A stretch of DNA of 64,000 nt from assembly GCF_029937855.1 (NCBI RefSeq), contig NZ_JAPYPC010000004.1, positions 62,001-126,000 of the forward strand, in the 5' to 3' direction. Below the pieces are notes generated by a model. The model was not told the DNA's origin and ran no database searches. It saw nothing but the letters and a program-made list of their open reading frames with translations. Shown here piece by piece: positions 26,790-35,633 of this stretch. Each line of letters opens with the position of its first letter. Positions within the stretch are counted from its first letter, which is position 1. The DNA comes from Christiangramia sp. (lineage in GTDB: Bacteria; Bacteroidota; Bacteroidia; Flavobacteriales; Flavobacteriaceae). A program made the translations under genes and the position numbers.

Positions 26790-26804
26790 TTTATTTAAAA
26801 TAAA
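26790..26804. promoter_or_regulatory. 7-1-7 palindrome upstream of the siderophore receptor, possible iron-regulator site
   Basis: TTTATTT-A-AAATAAA is a perfect 7-1-7 inverted repeat, the layout of a Fur box, though the sequence is not the enterobacterial consensus. It lies 35 nt before the -7 box TAGATTTG (26839-26846). In AT-rich DNA such palindromes can arise by chance. Confidence 0.3.
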
Positions 26805-26838
26805 TCTAAATAAGCTTTTAAATTTCATTTTCAGCTTT

Positions 26839-26846
26839 TAGATTTG
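26839..26846 (+). promoter_or_regulatory. Candidate Bacteroidota -7 promoter box of the siderophore receptor gene
   Basis: TAGATTTG matches TAnnTTTG exactly, 38 nt before the ATG at 26885. No clear -33 element is visible 17-23 nt upstream, so the call rests on the -7 box alone. Confidence 0.45.
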
Positions 26847-26884
26847 CACCTCTATTTATACTAGGTCTAAATAAAATTAAAGTG

Positions 26885-29323
26885 ATGATCCAAAAACTAC
26901 TACTACTATTACTGCTAATTAATTTCAGTGCCTTTGGCCAAAATTCTGGAGGATTGAAGGGAAAGGTATCTAACGCAGATGGAGAAATAATTTCCGGCGC
27001 GAATATTAATATCCAGGGAACCGGGATTGGTACTGAATCTGATAAAAACGGTTCTTTCCTGCTTCAAAATGTTCCCGTTGGAAATTATCTTTTGAGAATT
27101 TCTTATGTTGGTTACAAATCTCAAGAAATTGCATTTTCAATTCAGCCCGGAGAAACTACTAACCTTCCCAATATAATTTTGAAATCGGCAGAAGAACAGC
27201 TAACAGAAGTATTGATTCGAGGTAATGGGAATTCCAATGTATTTAACCGTGAAAAAAGTATTTATGTTGCAAAATTGCCTTTAAAAAAGATAGAAAATCC
27301 CCAGGTTTATGATAATATTACCGCAGAGCTTCTCGATGAACAGGTCATTACAGATTTTGATGATGCTTTAAAAAACAGTTCTGGCATCACCAAACTTTGG
27401 GAATCTACAGGAAGAGGTGGAGATGGTGCCGGATATTACTCATTGAGAGGTTTCCCGGTACAGCCTAGCCTGATAAACGGACTTCCGGCAATTACGAATG
27501 GTAGCCCTGATCCTGCGAATATTGAAAATATCGAGGTCATAAAAGGCCCTTCTGGAACCCTTTACGGCAGTAGCCTTATTTCCTACGGAGGTTTGATTAA
27601 TATTACTACTAAGAAGCCTTATGAATATTTCGGCGGAAACATAAGATACACCCTGGGCAGTTTTGGACTTAATCGCGTGGCAGCAGACGTTAATACCCCA
27701 CTTGATGAAGAAGGAGATGTTGCTTTACGTGTAAATACAGCATACCAGACTCAAAACTCTTTTCAGGATGCTGGTTTTTCAAAATCCTTCTTTGTAGCAC
27801 CTTCCCTGAGTTATAAGGTGAATGACAGACTTTCCTTTTTTGTGAATACAGAATTTTTCAATGGTGAGTCCACCAATCCTACCATGCTGTTTGTGGATAG
27901 GGGAGCGCCATTACGCGTTACCAATATTGATGAGTTGGACTATAATACCAATCGATCTTATACCAGCAATGATTTGACTTTAGAAAATCCCACTTATAGT
28001 CTCCAGGGACAAATGAACTATGAGTTATCAGATAACTGGATCTCGCAAACCGTAATATCCCGCGGTAGTGCCAAGTCTATGGGTTATTATTCTTATCTAT
28101 ACGAAACAACCAGGTTTGTGGAAGGTCTGGAAGAAGGCGTAGTATTTAGTCGTTTTATGAACAATCAGAATTCTACTACCTTAACTACAGATTTTCAGCA
28201 AAATTTCATCGGAGATTTTGAAATCTTCGGCATGAGAAACAGAATGGTTGCCGGTCTGGATTATTTTCAGAGAGAAGTAATAGATAATGGTACTGGATAC
28301 ATAGGAAATGGACGCGTTTATATAGGTGACGCAAGTTTGACAAATGTTAATGAAAGTGTTTTTGGATTTACAGAGCCAGATAACTATATCACAGATGGAG
28401 ACAGTGGAATACTTTCCACCGCTGCGGTTGATGCCCTATTAGAAAACACGAATCGAAATAATAGAACCACTAAAGAGGATATTTATAGTGCTTATATCTC
28501 CAATGTACTGAATATAACCCCTGCTTTATCTGCCATGGCCAGTTTGCGTATAGACCAGTTTGAGAACGATAGCAATAGCCAAACTGCATTTTCACCTAAA
28601 TTCGGGGTAGTGTATCAACCAGTTATAGACAGGCTTTCCATATTTGCGAATTACATGGATGGTTTCAGTAATGTTGCACCTGCAGAGGTTATTAATCCAG
28701 ATACGCAGGAATCAAGGAGAATCACTTTTGAACCAGAGCATGCTACTCAGTTTGAATTTGGGACAAAGCTTAATTTTTTAAATGATAAAGTTTTTGCCAC
28801 ATTAAGTTATTATAATATTGAAGTTGAAAATATTGTATTAGGTAGCGGGATTGAAGTAACCCAGGACGGGACCCAATACAGCCGTGGATTTGAAGCCAGG
28901 ATTACGGCTAGTCCCGTAGATGGATTGAATCTGGTCGCGGGTTTTAGCCATAATGATAGTGAAGTAACCGAAGCTGCTGAAAATGATGATTTTTTAGGAA
29001 AAAGGCCTGAATCTGCAGGGCCGGAAACACTCGCAAACCTTTGGGCAAGTTATAGATTCACCAATGGTATAGCAGAAGGATTTGGAATAGGATTTGGAGG
29101 AAATTATGCTAGTGAGAATATGATTTTTAACAGAAATACGGCGGGAACATTTACCTTACCGTCCTACACGGTGCTGAATGCTGCTGTATTTTATGACGTA
29201 GATAAATTTTCTATCAACTTAAAACTAAATAATCTTACCAATGAAGATTATTTTAACGGATGGTCTACGATAAATCCACAGGCTCCAAGAAATTTTGCAG
29301 CCGCGCTTACTTATAAATTTTAG
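26885..29323 (+). CDS. TonB-dependent siderophore receptor with CarboxypepD-regulatory-like domain
   Basis: The 812-residue protein uses the ATG at 26885; the GTG three bases earlier is less likely. A signal peptide (LLLLLLLINFSAFGQ) leads into a carboxypeptidase-regulatory-like beta domain (about 22-105), then the plug domain (TKLWESTGRGGDGAGYYSLRG and EVIKGPSGTLYGSS) and a 22-strand barrel that ends in the aromatic Phe of AALTYKF. Plug and barrel proportions match FpvA/FhuE-type ferric-siderophore receptors. The PepSY gene 48 nt downstream, typical of iron uptake loci, supports this. The siderophore itself is unknown. Confidence 0.92.
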   Translation: MIQKLLLLLLLINFSAFGQNSGGLKGKVSNADGEIISGANINIQGTGIGTESDKNGSFLLQNVPVGNYLLRISYVGYKSQEIAFSIQPGETTNLPNIILKSAEEQLTEVLIRGNGNSNVFNREKSIYVAKLPLKKIENPQVYDNITAELLDEQVITDFDDALKNSSGITKLWESTGRGGDGAGYYSLRGFPVQPSLINGLPAITNGSPDPANIENIEVIKGPSGTLYGSSLISYGGLINITTKKPYEYFGGNIRYTLGSFGLNRVAADVNTPLDEEGDVALRVNTAYQTQNSFQDAGFSKSFFVAPSLSYKVNDRLSFFVNTEFFNGESTNPTMLFVDRGAPLRVTNIDELDYNTNRSYTSNDLTLENPTYSLQGQMNYELSDNWISQTVISRGSAKSMGYYSYLYETTRFVEGLEEGVVFSRFMNNQNSTTLTTDFQQNFIGDFEIFGMRNRMVAGLDYFQREVIDNGTGYIGNGRVYIGDASLTNVNESVFGFTEPDNYITDGDSGILSTAAVDALLENTNRNNRTTKEDIYSAYISNVLNITPALSAMASLRIDQFENDSNSQTAFSPKFGVVYQPVIDRLSIFANYMDGFSNVAPAEVINPDTQESRRITFEPEHATQFEFGTKLNFLNDKVFATLSYYNIEVENIVLGSGIEVTQDGTQYSRGFEARITASPVDGLNLVAGFSHNDSEVTEAAENDDFLGKRPESAGPETLANLWASYRFTNGIAEGFGIGFGGNYASENMIFNRNTAGTFTLPSYTVLNAAVFYDVDKFSINLKLNNLTNEDYFNGWSTINPQAPRNFAAALTYKF

Positions 29324-29337
29324 ATTTGAATTAGCCC

Positions 29338-29360
29338 GAGATCGCCTTTAAGGCGATCTC
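29338..29360. terminator. Hairpin between the receptor and PepSY genes
   Basis: GAGATCGCC (29338-29346) and GGCGATCTC (29352-29360) form a perfect 9-bp stem with a 5-nt loop, in the 48-nt gap. The tail TTATTTCT is only partly T-rich, so it may act as a partial terminator that lowers expression of the second gene, or as an RNA-stability hairpin. Confidence 0.5.
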
Positions 29361-29371
29361 TTATTTCTAAT

Positions 29372-30490
29372 ATGAAGAAAAAGAAAAAAAATACCTTGAA
29401 GAAGTGGGCCGGGAGAATACATCTCTGGTTAGGCCTGCTTACGGGGATTATAGTTTTTATTGTTGCGGTAACCGGCTGTATCTATGTTTTCCACGATGAG
29501 ATTAAAGATGCCTTATACGATTATCGATTTGTGGAAGAAAAGGATATGGCTTTTCTCCCACCTTCAAAGATTAAAGAGAAAGTTCAGGATAGATATCCCG
29601 GTGCTACAGATGATTTCGTGCTTTATACCGGGAAAGACAGGCCCGTTGCTGTATATGGTTTGCACAAGGATATTCCATACTATTTCTATTTGAACCCATA
29701 CACCGGAGAATTCTTATATGCCCAGGATTTCACTACAGATTTCTTTGAAATTGTTAAAGCGCTGCATATGTACCTTTTACTACCTCAGGATATAGGCAGG
29801 CAGGTGGTTGGTATCTCAACACTAATTTTTATTCTGATGCTTGTTACCGGTATTATTCTCTGGTGGCCTAAAAAAATTAAAAAATTAAGGAATAGCTTAA
29901 AGGTAAAATGGGACGCCCGTTGGAGACGTGTAAATTACGATCTACATCAGGTAAGCGGATTTTACCTGCATATTCTGGCCATTATTGTAGCGATTACCGG
30001 ATTATACTTTTCATACGAATGGGTTAGCGATGGTATTTATTACGTTGGAAACCTGGGAGAAAAAGTAGAAAGCGATCAGCATGTTGAAAATATCGAGCAG
30101 AAATCCCGAATTTCTGAAAATCCTATAGATATTGCTTTCTTTCAAACCGTTGAAATGATGCCGAATAATGATATGTATTTTGTTTGGACTGAAGGAGATG
30201 ATCATCCGGTAGTGACGGGAGTTTACCCCGAATCGCTGGATTATGACCATCAATCTAATTTCTATTTTCATCCTCAAACGGCTGAATTGCTTCAAACGCA
30301 GGCATACAACACTAAAAGTACCGGGCTTAAATTACAGGAAATGAGCTACGGAATTCATACCGGCCAATTCTTTGGAATGCCTGGTAAAATTATTGCTTTT
30401 ATTTTAAGCATTTTTGTAGCCTCTTTACCTGTAACGGGTTTTATTGTTTGGTGGGGAAGAAAAAACCGGATGAAACATCTCACCCGGTAA
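29372..30490 (+). CDS. PepSY-domain inner-membrane protein (iron-regulated type)
   Basis: The 372-residue protein has four membrane helices: about 17-37 (LWLGLLTGIIVFIVAVTGCIYVF), 143-165 (VVGISTLIFILMLVTGIILWW), 191-215 (YLHILAIIVAITGLYFSY) and 340-364, with periplasmic loops between. The loops carry the PepSY-associated pattern. Such proteins, often called PiuB-like, accompany TonB receptors for siderophores and may help reduce or transfer iron at the inner membrane. It is directly downstream of the receptor. The ATG at 29372 is followed by a Lys-rich start (MKKKKKNTLKKWAG). Confidence 0.85.
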   Translation: MKKKKKNTLKKWAGRIHLWLGLLTGIIVFIVAVTGCIYVFHDEIKDALYDYRFVEEKDMAFLPPSKIKEKVQDRYPGATDDFVLYTGKDRPVAVYGLHKDIPYYFYLNPYTGEFLYAQDFTTDFFEIVKALHMYLLLPQDIGRQVVGISTLIFILMLVTGIILWWPKKIKKLRNSLKVKWDARWRRVNYDLHQVSGFYLHILAIIVAITGLYFSYEWVSDGIYYVGNLGEKVESDQHVENIEQKSRISENPIDIAFFQTVEMMPNNDMYFVWTEGDDHPVVTGVYPESLDYDHQSNFYFHPQTAELLQTQAYNTKSTGLKLQEMSYGIHTGQFFGMPGKIIAFILSIFVASLPVTGFIVWWGRKNRMKHLTR

Positions 30491-30533
30491 TTTTTTATGA
30501 TTTCTTTGAGAGAAAGAATTGAATTTTTTTTCT

Positions 30534-30890
30534 TTAAAATAAGAGTGCATCTACAATCCCACCAATAATAGCAATTAAAACTGCCAGCCAAACTGAGGGC
30601 CAAAAGCCATCCGTTTTAAAATCGGAAGAAAGTTTATCTGCTATTTCTATGATTATTGCATATGCAATCACCCTCGTTACAAAACCAATTCCAAGGAAAT
30701 AAAATATTCCCAGAGTGGCAATATTTAGGATTGCCGTTAAAAGCCAGCTCAAAAGAAAGCTTAGAACACCAATTATCAAAGCGACTATAATGGCAGATTT
30801 AAAGCCGCTTAAATGAACTTTACTTAGGAATTTTGCTGCAATAAGAAGGACTACAGCGTCAATTAGAATATGAATTAACCACTGGATCAT
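30534..30890 (-). CDS. Phage holin 4-type small membrane protein
   Basis: The 118-residue protein has four hydrophobic helices with little else: LIHILIDAVVLLIAAKFL, FKSAIIVALIIGVLSFLLSWLL, ATLGIFYFLGIGFVTRVIAYAIII and VWLAVLIAIIGGIVDALL. The layout matches the PF04020 'phage holin family 4' proteins, which in bacterial chromosomes are mostly membrane proteins of unknown role and not part of a prophage. No phage genes are nearby. It lies convergent to the PepSY gene. Confidence 0.8.
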   Translation of the reverse strand: MIQWLIHILIDAVVLLIAAKFLSKVHLSGFKSAIIVALIIGVLSFLLSWLLTAILNIATLGIFYFLGIGFVTRVIAYAIIIEIADKLSSDFKTDGFWPSVWLAVLIAIIGGIVDALLF

Positions 30891-30967
30891 ATTTTTTGTT
30901 TTAAGGTTAGTTACAGCTCTAATATAATAAAAAACTTATTCAGTAAAATTAAAGGAGCTAAGGCTGA

Positions 30968-31600
30968 TTAATGAAGTCTTGCTTGCAGTGTGCGTGGTTT
31001 TTTCTTTAAAAGTACTTCCCAGAGCGCTTTTAAGTTGGCTAACTTCTCCCGTTGTTTAAGTCTGTATTCAGTTTGATAGGCTCTTTGATCTGCCGTAAAA
31101 CCTCTATAATCCAGTCCCAAATTCTGGGCTATAAATAAAGTTCTGGGAAGATGGAATTTCTGTGTTACTACAATAGCACTTTCCACACCAAACAATTTGC
31201 CAGCCCTGTACATGCTGTCATAAGTATCCAGTCCGGCATGGTCTGATATTATCAGGTCTTTATCGATCCCTTTCTCCTGAAGATAATTTACCATTGCCGC
31301 TACTTCATTATAGTCTTCAGTACGGTGATCTCCCGTTACCAGAAAATTTTTAACCTTATTACTTCTGTATAATTTAATAGCGGTATCTACCCTGTCCTGA
31401 AGAATTGGGGATAGTTTCCCATCGGCATGAACGCTTGCTCCAAGTACGATAACCGTATTGGCGGGAGGAACATTGGACATATTGCTATAGATAAGCCCCG
31501 CAGTTTGTCTCTGGAAGATAGCCTCAATACCCAGAATCATAAAAATGATGAGTACAAGACCAATAACGGAAGCCAAAATGATTTTTTTTAATCGCTTCAT
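30968..31600 (-). CDS. SanA/YdcF-like DUF218 membrane protein
   Basis: The 210-residue protein has one N-terminal membrane helix (about 5-27) and a DUF218 domain: TVIVLGASVHADGKLSPILQDRV (about 50-70), the NFLVTGDHRTEDYNEVAAM block and SAIVVTQKFHLPRTLFIAQNLGL, the typical order in the SanA/YdcF/ElyC group. SanA affects envelope permeability and vancomycin sensitivity in E. coli. The best match by eye is SanA, because of its length and its GDHR motif. It lies upstream of the small holin-like gene, 77 nt apart, possibly cotranscribed. Confidence 0.85.
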   Translation of the reverse strand: MKRLKKIILASVIGLVLIIFMILGIEAIFQRQTAGLIYSNMSNVPPANTVIVLGASVHADGKLSPILQDRVDTAIKLYRSNKVKNFLVTGDHRTEDYNEVAAMVNYLQEKGIDKDLIISDHAGLDTYDSMYRAGKLFGVESAIVVTQKFHLPRTLFIAQNLGLDYRGFTADQRAYQTEYRLKQREKLANLKALWEVLLKKKPRTLQARLH

Positions 31601-31695
31601 TAAAGGTGGATAAATTGAGTATCGAAGATAGCCATAATAATTGGATGTATTAGATTAATTTATGCGCTAACGCCAGTGTTACCTTATACATTGTG

Positions 31696-31703
31696 TACCT
31701 TTG
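31696..31703 (+). promoter_or_regulatory. Bacteroidota -7 box TACCTTTG of the nitroreductase gene
   Basis: TACCTTTG fits TAnnTTTG exactly and lies 22 nt before the ATG at 31726, implying a leader of about 16 nt. No clear -33 TTTG is visible upstream, so the call rests on the -7 box and its distance. Confidence 0.55.
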
Positions 31704-31725
31704 TAAAATATTATTTTAAATAGAT

Positions 31726-32358
31726 ATGAGTAATATTAAAGCTTTAAACTGGCGCTATGCGACCAAGAAATTTAATGAGGATAAAATTCTTTCCGAAGAA
31801 AAAATAAAGGTCCTAAAACAGGCTTTTAATTTAACCGCAACTTCCTACGGACTCCAGCCACTAAAGATGTTGATCATTTCAAATAAAGAGATCCAGAAAA
31901 AATTGCGTTCTTTTTCCATGGATCAGCAACAGGTAGATACCGCTTCTCATGTACTGGTGATTTGTATTGAAAACAGGGTAGATGAAGACTTTATAACCAA
32001 TTATTTTAAAAGGGTTAAATACTTAAGAGAAACACCAGAAGAGATCCTTAAGCCTTTTCATGATTTTCTCATCAACGATTTTAAAATGAAGGAAATTGAA
32101 GAAATTGAATCCTGGGCAATTAATCAGGCTTATCTGGCTTTAGGCACTTTACTCACCGTTTGTGCGGCTGAAGAAATCGATGCCTGCCCCATGGAAGGAT
32201 TTGAACCTGAAAAATATGACGAATTTTTAGGACTCCCCGAGAAGAATCTAAGATCGGTACTGGTGCTTCCTGTGGGATATCGATCAGAAAACGATGAGTT
32301 TTCGAAATTTAAAAAAGTAAGAAGACCCCTGGAGGAGGTCATTATTGAAATAGATTAA
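31726..32358 (+). CDS. FMN-dependent nitroreductase family NAD(P)H oxidoreductase
   Basis: The 210-residue protein has the nitroreductase fold: it opens SNIKALNWRYATKKFNED (the FMN-binding RYATKKF segment, about 9-15), has LTATSYGLQPLKMLII (35-50), the central dimer helix and a C-terminal VLVLPVGYRSENDEF. The family reduces nitro compounds, quinones or flavins with NAD(P)H and is a homodimer. It resembles NfsB/YfkO-like members. The stop codon overlaps that of the convergent ribB gene at a TTAA tetramer (32355-32358). Confidence 0.9.
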   Translation: MSNIKALNWRYATKKFNEDKILSEEKIKVLKQAFNLTATSYGLQPLKMLIISNKEIQKKLRSFSMDQQQVDTASHVLVICIENRVDEDFITNYFKRVKYLRETPEEILKPFHDFLINDFKMKEIEEIESWAINQAYLALGTLLTVCAAEEIDACPMEGFEPEKYDEFLGLPEKNLRSVLVLPVGYRSENDEFSKFKKVRRPLEEVIIEID

Positions 32359-33503
32359 TAGCTAACGTATTCTGTGATTTCGAGTCCGTAACCAATCATA
32401 CCCACACGTTTGGTTTGTTGGGAATTAGAAAGAAGCCTGATCTTGTGGATTTCAAGATCATGAAGTATTTGGGCACCTATTCCAAAATCCTTATTGTCCA
32501 TTTTAACCGGAGGGGCTTTTATTTCCCCTGTTTTCTGACTTTCTTTTAATTCTGATAACCGGCTTAAAAGGTTAGGATACTGGTTTGCAGGATTAATAAA
32601 TACAATAGCTCCACGGCCTTCATTATTAATCGCCTGGAACATTCCGTCAAGTTTCTTGTCTGGATTATTCGTTAAGGTTCCTAAAATATCATTATTTACA
32701 AGGGTAGAGTTTACCCTCACCATAATCTCTTCATTTGGCTTCCAGGATCCTTTGGTTAGCGCTACGTGAACCTGTGAATTTGTGGTTTGTTTATAAGCCC
32801 TTAATCTGAATTTTCCAAAGCGGGTATCCACTTCAAAATCTTCTTTCTTTTCAATTAAAGAGTCATGTTGCATCCTATAGGCTACCAGATCTTCAATAGA
32901 AACTATTTTAAGGTCAAATTTTTTAGCGACTTTTATAAGCTGAGGTAAGCGGGCCATGGTACCATCTTCATTCATGATCTCAACGATCACACCGGCCGGT
33001 TCAAACCCGGCAAGCCTGGCGAAATCTATGGCTGCTTCTGTATGGCCTGTACGTCTTAGAACACCACCTTCTTTAGCTTTTAGCGGGAAAATATGTCCGG
33101 GTCTATTTAAGTCCTGGGGTTTGACATCAGGATCTATAAGTGCTTGAATGGTTTTGGCCCTGTCTGAAGCAGAGATTCCTGTAGTAACTCCTTTTCCATT
33201 AAGATCTACTGAAATGGTAAAAGCAGTTTCCATGGGATCGGTATTATTGCCAACCATCATTTCCAGTTTCAGCTCGTTACACCTGGGTTCAGTAAGTGGT
33301 GCGCATATAAGTCCGCGACCGTGGGTAGCCATGAAATTAATCATTTCAGGAGTCACTTTTTCAGCTGCAGCTAAAAAATCACCTTCATTTTCACGATCAA
33401 TATCATCTACCACGATAATCACCTTACCGGCGCGAATATCATCAATAGCTTCCTGAATAGTATCCAGTTTTATTGAATATTGATTGTTCTCTACCTGAGC
33501 CAT
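32355..33503 (-). CDS. ribB: 3,4-dihydroxy-2-butanone-4-phosphate synthase with degenerate GTP cyclohydrolase II domain
   Basis: The 382-residue protein has an intact RibB domain (about 1-205): DDIDRENEGDF, THGRGLICAP, RPGHIFPL and RTGHTEAAIDFARLAG. The C-terminal half (about 215-382) has the fold pattern of GTP cyclohydrolase II, with FGIGAQILHDLEIHKIRLLSNS and VGMIGYGLEI, but the segment where the zinc cysteines should be reads RVNSTLVNNDILGTLTNNP, with no Cys, and the arginine-rich catalytic loop is gone. It is likely only RibB-active, as in the RibBX variants. The gene ends the ftsK-lolA-lptF/G unit. Confidence 0.88.
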   Translation of the reverse strand: MAQVENNQYSIKLDTIQEAIDDIRAGKVIIVVDDIDRENEGDFLAAAEKVTPEMINFMATHGRGLICAPLTEPRCNELKLEMMVGNNTDPMETAFTISVDLNGKGVTTGISASDRAKTIQALIDPDVKPQDLNRPGHIFPLKAKEGGVLRRTGHTEAAIDFARLAGFEPAGVIVEIMNEDGTMARLPQLIKVAKKFDLKIVSIEDLVAYRMQHDSLIEKKEDFEVDTRFGKFRLRAYKQTTNSQVHVALTKGSWKPNEEIMVRVNSTLVNNDILGTLTNNPDKKLDGMFQAINNEGRGAIVFINPANQYPNLLSRLSELKESQKTGEIKAPPVKMDNKDFGIGAQILHDLEIHKIRLLSNSQQTKRVGMIGYGLEITEYVSY

Positions 33504-33532
33504 AACATCTTTTTTAATGGCTGCAAAGATAT

Positions 33533-34981
33533 TTATTCTGATTTACTTTTGTCCTTGAAAAGGCCGGCTTTTTTGAAGAGTTTTTTAAAGGGATCCAGGA
33601 TATTATCAAAAACAAATAAGCCCTGATCTGTAGTTGCCCTATAGGTTAAATATATACCTAATGGCAACATGATGAAAGTAGAGAGCCAGGTAGCAATGAA
33701 GGCGGGTACACTCCCGTCTTCCGCTGAATTTTTAGCGAAAATCCCTATAAAATGATAAGTAAGAAAAAGCAGGATGGCAACTACTATGGGCAGCCCAATC
33801 CCACCTTTCCGAATGATGGCTCCTAAAGGTGCGCCCACGAAGAACAGTACAATACAGGCAACGGAAAGGGCATATTTTTCATGCAATGCAATTTCAAATT
33901 TGTTCACCTGCTGTACACTTCTTTTGAATTCCTGTTTTTTCATTCCTAAATGTGCCAAAGCAGAATTGACCGTTCCCAGCGCAAGATTTACGATTTGTGC
34001 ACCATCGAAAGTGTTGTAATGGGACAATAGTCCGTCTTCAAAAGCTACAATGGTATCTTTAGGTTTGTAATTTATTTGTATGTTTTTCACTCCGGTACGC
34101 TGGTACATCGATTCTTTGAACTCAGCCATTTTGTTGTTATAGGCTACAGAAAAGGAATCAATACTTTCATCCAACTCTGAAATTTTCAGCATTCCATGTG
34201 TTGAGCTATAACTTTCATCTTCCAGGTTTACATTATTAAAATCTGAAAGATCAATATTGATAATATATTCGTCAAAATAACTTTTGGTGAAGGGTTTATT
34301 TTTCCTTTTTTCGTAATCACTAGGTTTTATCTCGTCATAATAATTTCCTTCTTTCAGTATAAGTGAGAGTACATCAGATTCTGTACTTCCCACGAGTTCA
34401 CCCTCTTTGGCTTTAATAACTGTAGTATTTCCCCCGGTTTGTTTTTTCTGATGGATTATAACATCGGTGAGGTACTGGTCATTTTCACCGGTTTTTTCTT
34501 CCACTTTTATATTGAAAGCTCCAATATCATTAAAAATCCCTTCAGAAATTGCCATGGCCGGTTTTAACTGGGCGATATTTTTCCGAAGGTTGATCGATTT
34601 AAATTCGGCGGCAGGAATTACATTATTGGCAAAAAAGAAGGCAACAAAACTAATAAATACAATAAATACGGTTAAACTTCTCATGGCACGTCCCAGGGAG
34701 ATCCCGGAAGATTTCATCGCTGCAAACTCATAGTTTTCAGCGAAGGATCCAAAGGTCATTATAGAAGTTAAAAGAATGGTGAGCGGCAATACCAGCGGTA
34801 CCAGCTTTGGAGAGAAGTAAAGGAGAAATTTCAGGATTATTTCTGCATCCAGATCTTTACCAGCAAGTTCACCTATGTACAACCAGATCGTCTGAAGTAC
34901 AAAGATGAACATGAGTATTATAAAGACCGAAAAAAATGTTTTTAAAAAACTGGTTAGTATGTACCGGTCGAGTATTTTCAA
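33533..34981 (-). CDS. LptF/LptG-type lipopolysaccharide export permease
   Basis: The 482-residue protein has the YjgP/YjgQ layout: two or three N-terminal helices (ILTSFLKTFFSVFIILMFIFVLQTIWLYIG, and the PLTILLTSIMTFGSFAENYEF segment), a large periplasmic beta-jellyroll region (about 120-360) and three C-terminal helices ending in GIYLTYRATTDQG. LptF and LptG form the inner-membrane part of the LPS exporter; this protein alone cannot be assigned to either one. It lies 1 nt after lolA and 29 nt before ribB, all minus strand. Confidence 0.9.
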   Translation of the reverse strand: MKILDRYILTSFLKTFFSVFIILMFIFVLQTIWLYIGELAGKDLDAEIILKFLLYFSPKLVPLVLPLTILLTSIMTFGSFAENYEFAAMKSSGISLGRAMRSLTVFIVFISFVAFFFANNVIPAAEFKSINLRKNIAQLKPAMAISEGIFNDIGAFNIKVEEKTGENDQYLTDVIIHQKKQTGGNTTVIKAKEGELVGSTESDVLSLILKEGNYYDEIKPSDYEKRKNKPFTKSYFDEYIINIDLSDFNNVNLEDESYSSTHGMLKISELDESIDSFSVAYNNKMAEFKESMYQRTGVKNIQINYKPKDTIVAFEDGLLSHYNTFDGAQIVNLALGTVNSALAHLGMKKQEFKRSVQQVNKFEIALHEKYALSVACIVLFFVGAPLGAIIRKGGIGLPIVVAILLFLTYHFIGIFAKNSAEDGSVPAFIATWLSTFIMLPLGIYLTYRATTDQGLFVFDNILDPFKKLFKKAGLFKDKSKSE

Positions 34982-34982
34982 T

Positions 34983-35624
34983 TTAGTCTAATCTATTGAT
35001 GTAGTAATCGCTGTATCTAGCTTCGTCAAAAGTAAACAGGTTTTTTGCTAAAGGCTGGTCTGTTTTAAAACTTTTTACGGTGATTGTCACTTTTGTACCG
35101 TTTTCCTGGGTCTGTATTAAATTATAAATATGCTTTGTCTGGCTATCTATTCCCAGTAAAATATTCTTGATCTCAGCATTACTATCTTTAGGAGTAAGCT
35201 TTACATACTGGATCTCACGCCCTTTTACATCTTGTGTAATATCCATTTGGTAATTATAACCATCTTCATAAAAACTGAACATTTTCGATGGAGTAATGCT
35301 ATTATTGTCTTCTTCTACATAGTTGGAGATATTGATCTCTTCATCTTCAGGAATAATAGTATAAATCTTTTTTCCGTCGAACATTTGCGTAGTTCCCATA
35401 AGGTTCAAAATATATTTTTCACCTTTAATGCTTACATCCCCGCGCGTTTCCTGACTTACATTCTCTGCTTTATTCTCCAAAGCATACTTAAACTCGATCA
35501 CCATATTATCGTAGTTCTTGACTTTGAAAGATACTTCGTTAAGTAATTTTTCAGCTTTTTGAGAATTTTGAGCATTTAAGTTCAAAGACATGATCGCAGC
35601 CAGGATAAATACTAATTTTTTCAT
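34983..35624 (-). CDS. LolA-like outer-membrane lipoprotein carrier
   Basis: The 213-residue protein has a signal peptide (LVFILAAIMSLNLNAQ) and a LolA/LppM-type beta fold: VSQETRGDVSIKGEKYILNLMGTTQMFDGKKIYTIIPEDEEI, TPSKMFSFYEDGYNYQM, and a C-terminal FKTDQPLAKNLFTFDEARY. It carries lipoproteins across the periplasm. Sequence identity to E. coli LolA is low, as usual in Bacteroidota, but the position between ftsK and an LptF/G gene, in that order, supports it. The ATG start at 35624 gives the expected signal. Confidence 0.82.
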   Translation of the reverse strand: MKKLVFILAAIMSLNLNAQNSQKAEKLLNEVSFKVKNYDNMVIEFKYALENKAENVSQETRGDVSIKGEKYILNLMGTTQMFDGKKIYTIIPEDEEINISNYVEEDNNSITPSKMFSFYEDGYNYQMDITQDVKGREIQYVKLTPKDSNAEIKNILLGIDSQTKHIYNLIQTQENGTKVTITVKSFKTDQPLAKNLFTFDEARYSDYYINRLD

Positions 35625-35633
35625 TTTGATTTT

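Noticed and set aside
30534-30890. Prophage remnant because of the holin-like gene
   Set aside because: No phage genes nearby; this holin family is common as a chromosomal membrane protein in Bacteroidota.
33504-33532. FMN riboswitch before ribB
   Set aside because: The gap to the LptF/G gene is only 29 nt, too short for an RFN element.
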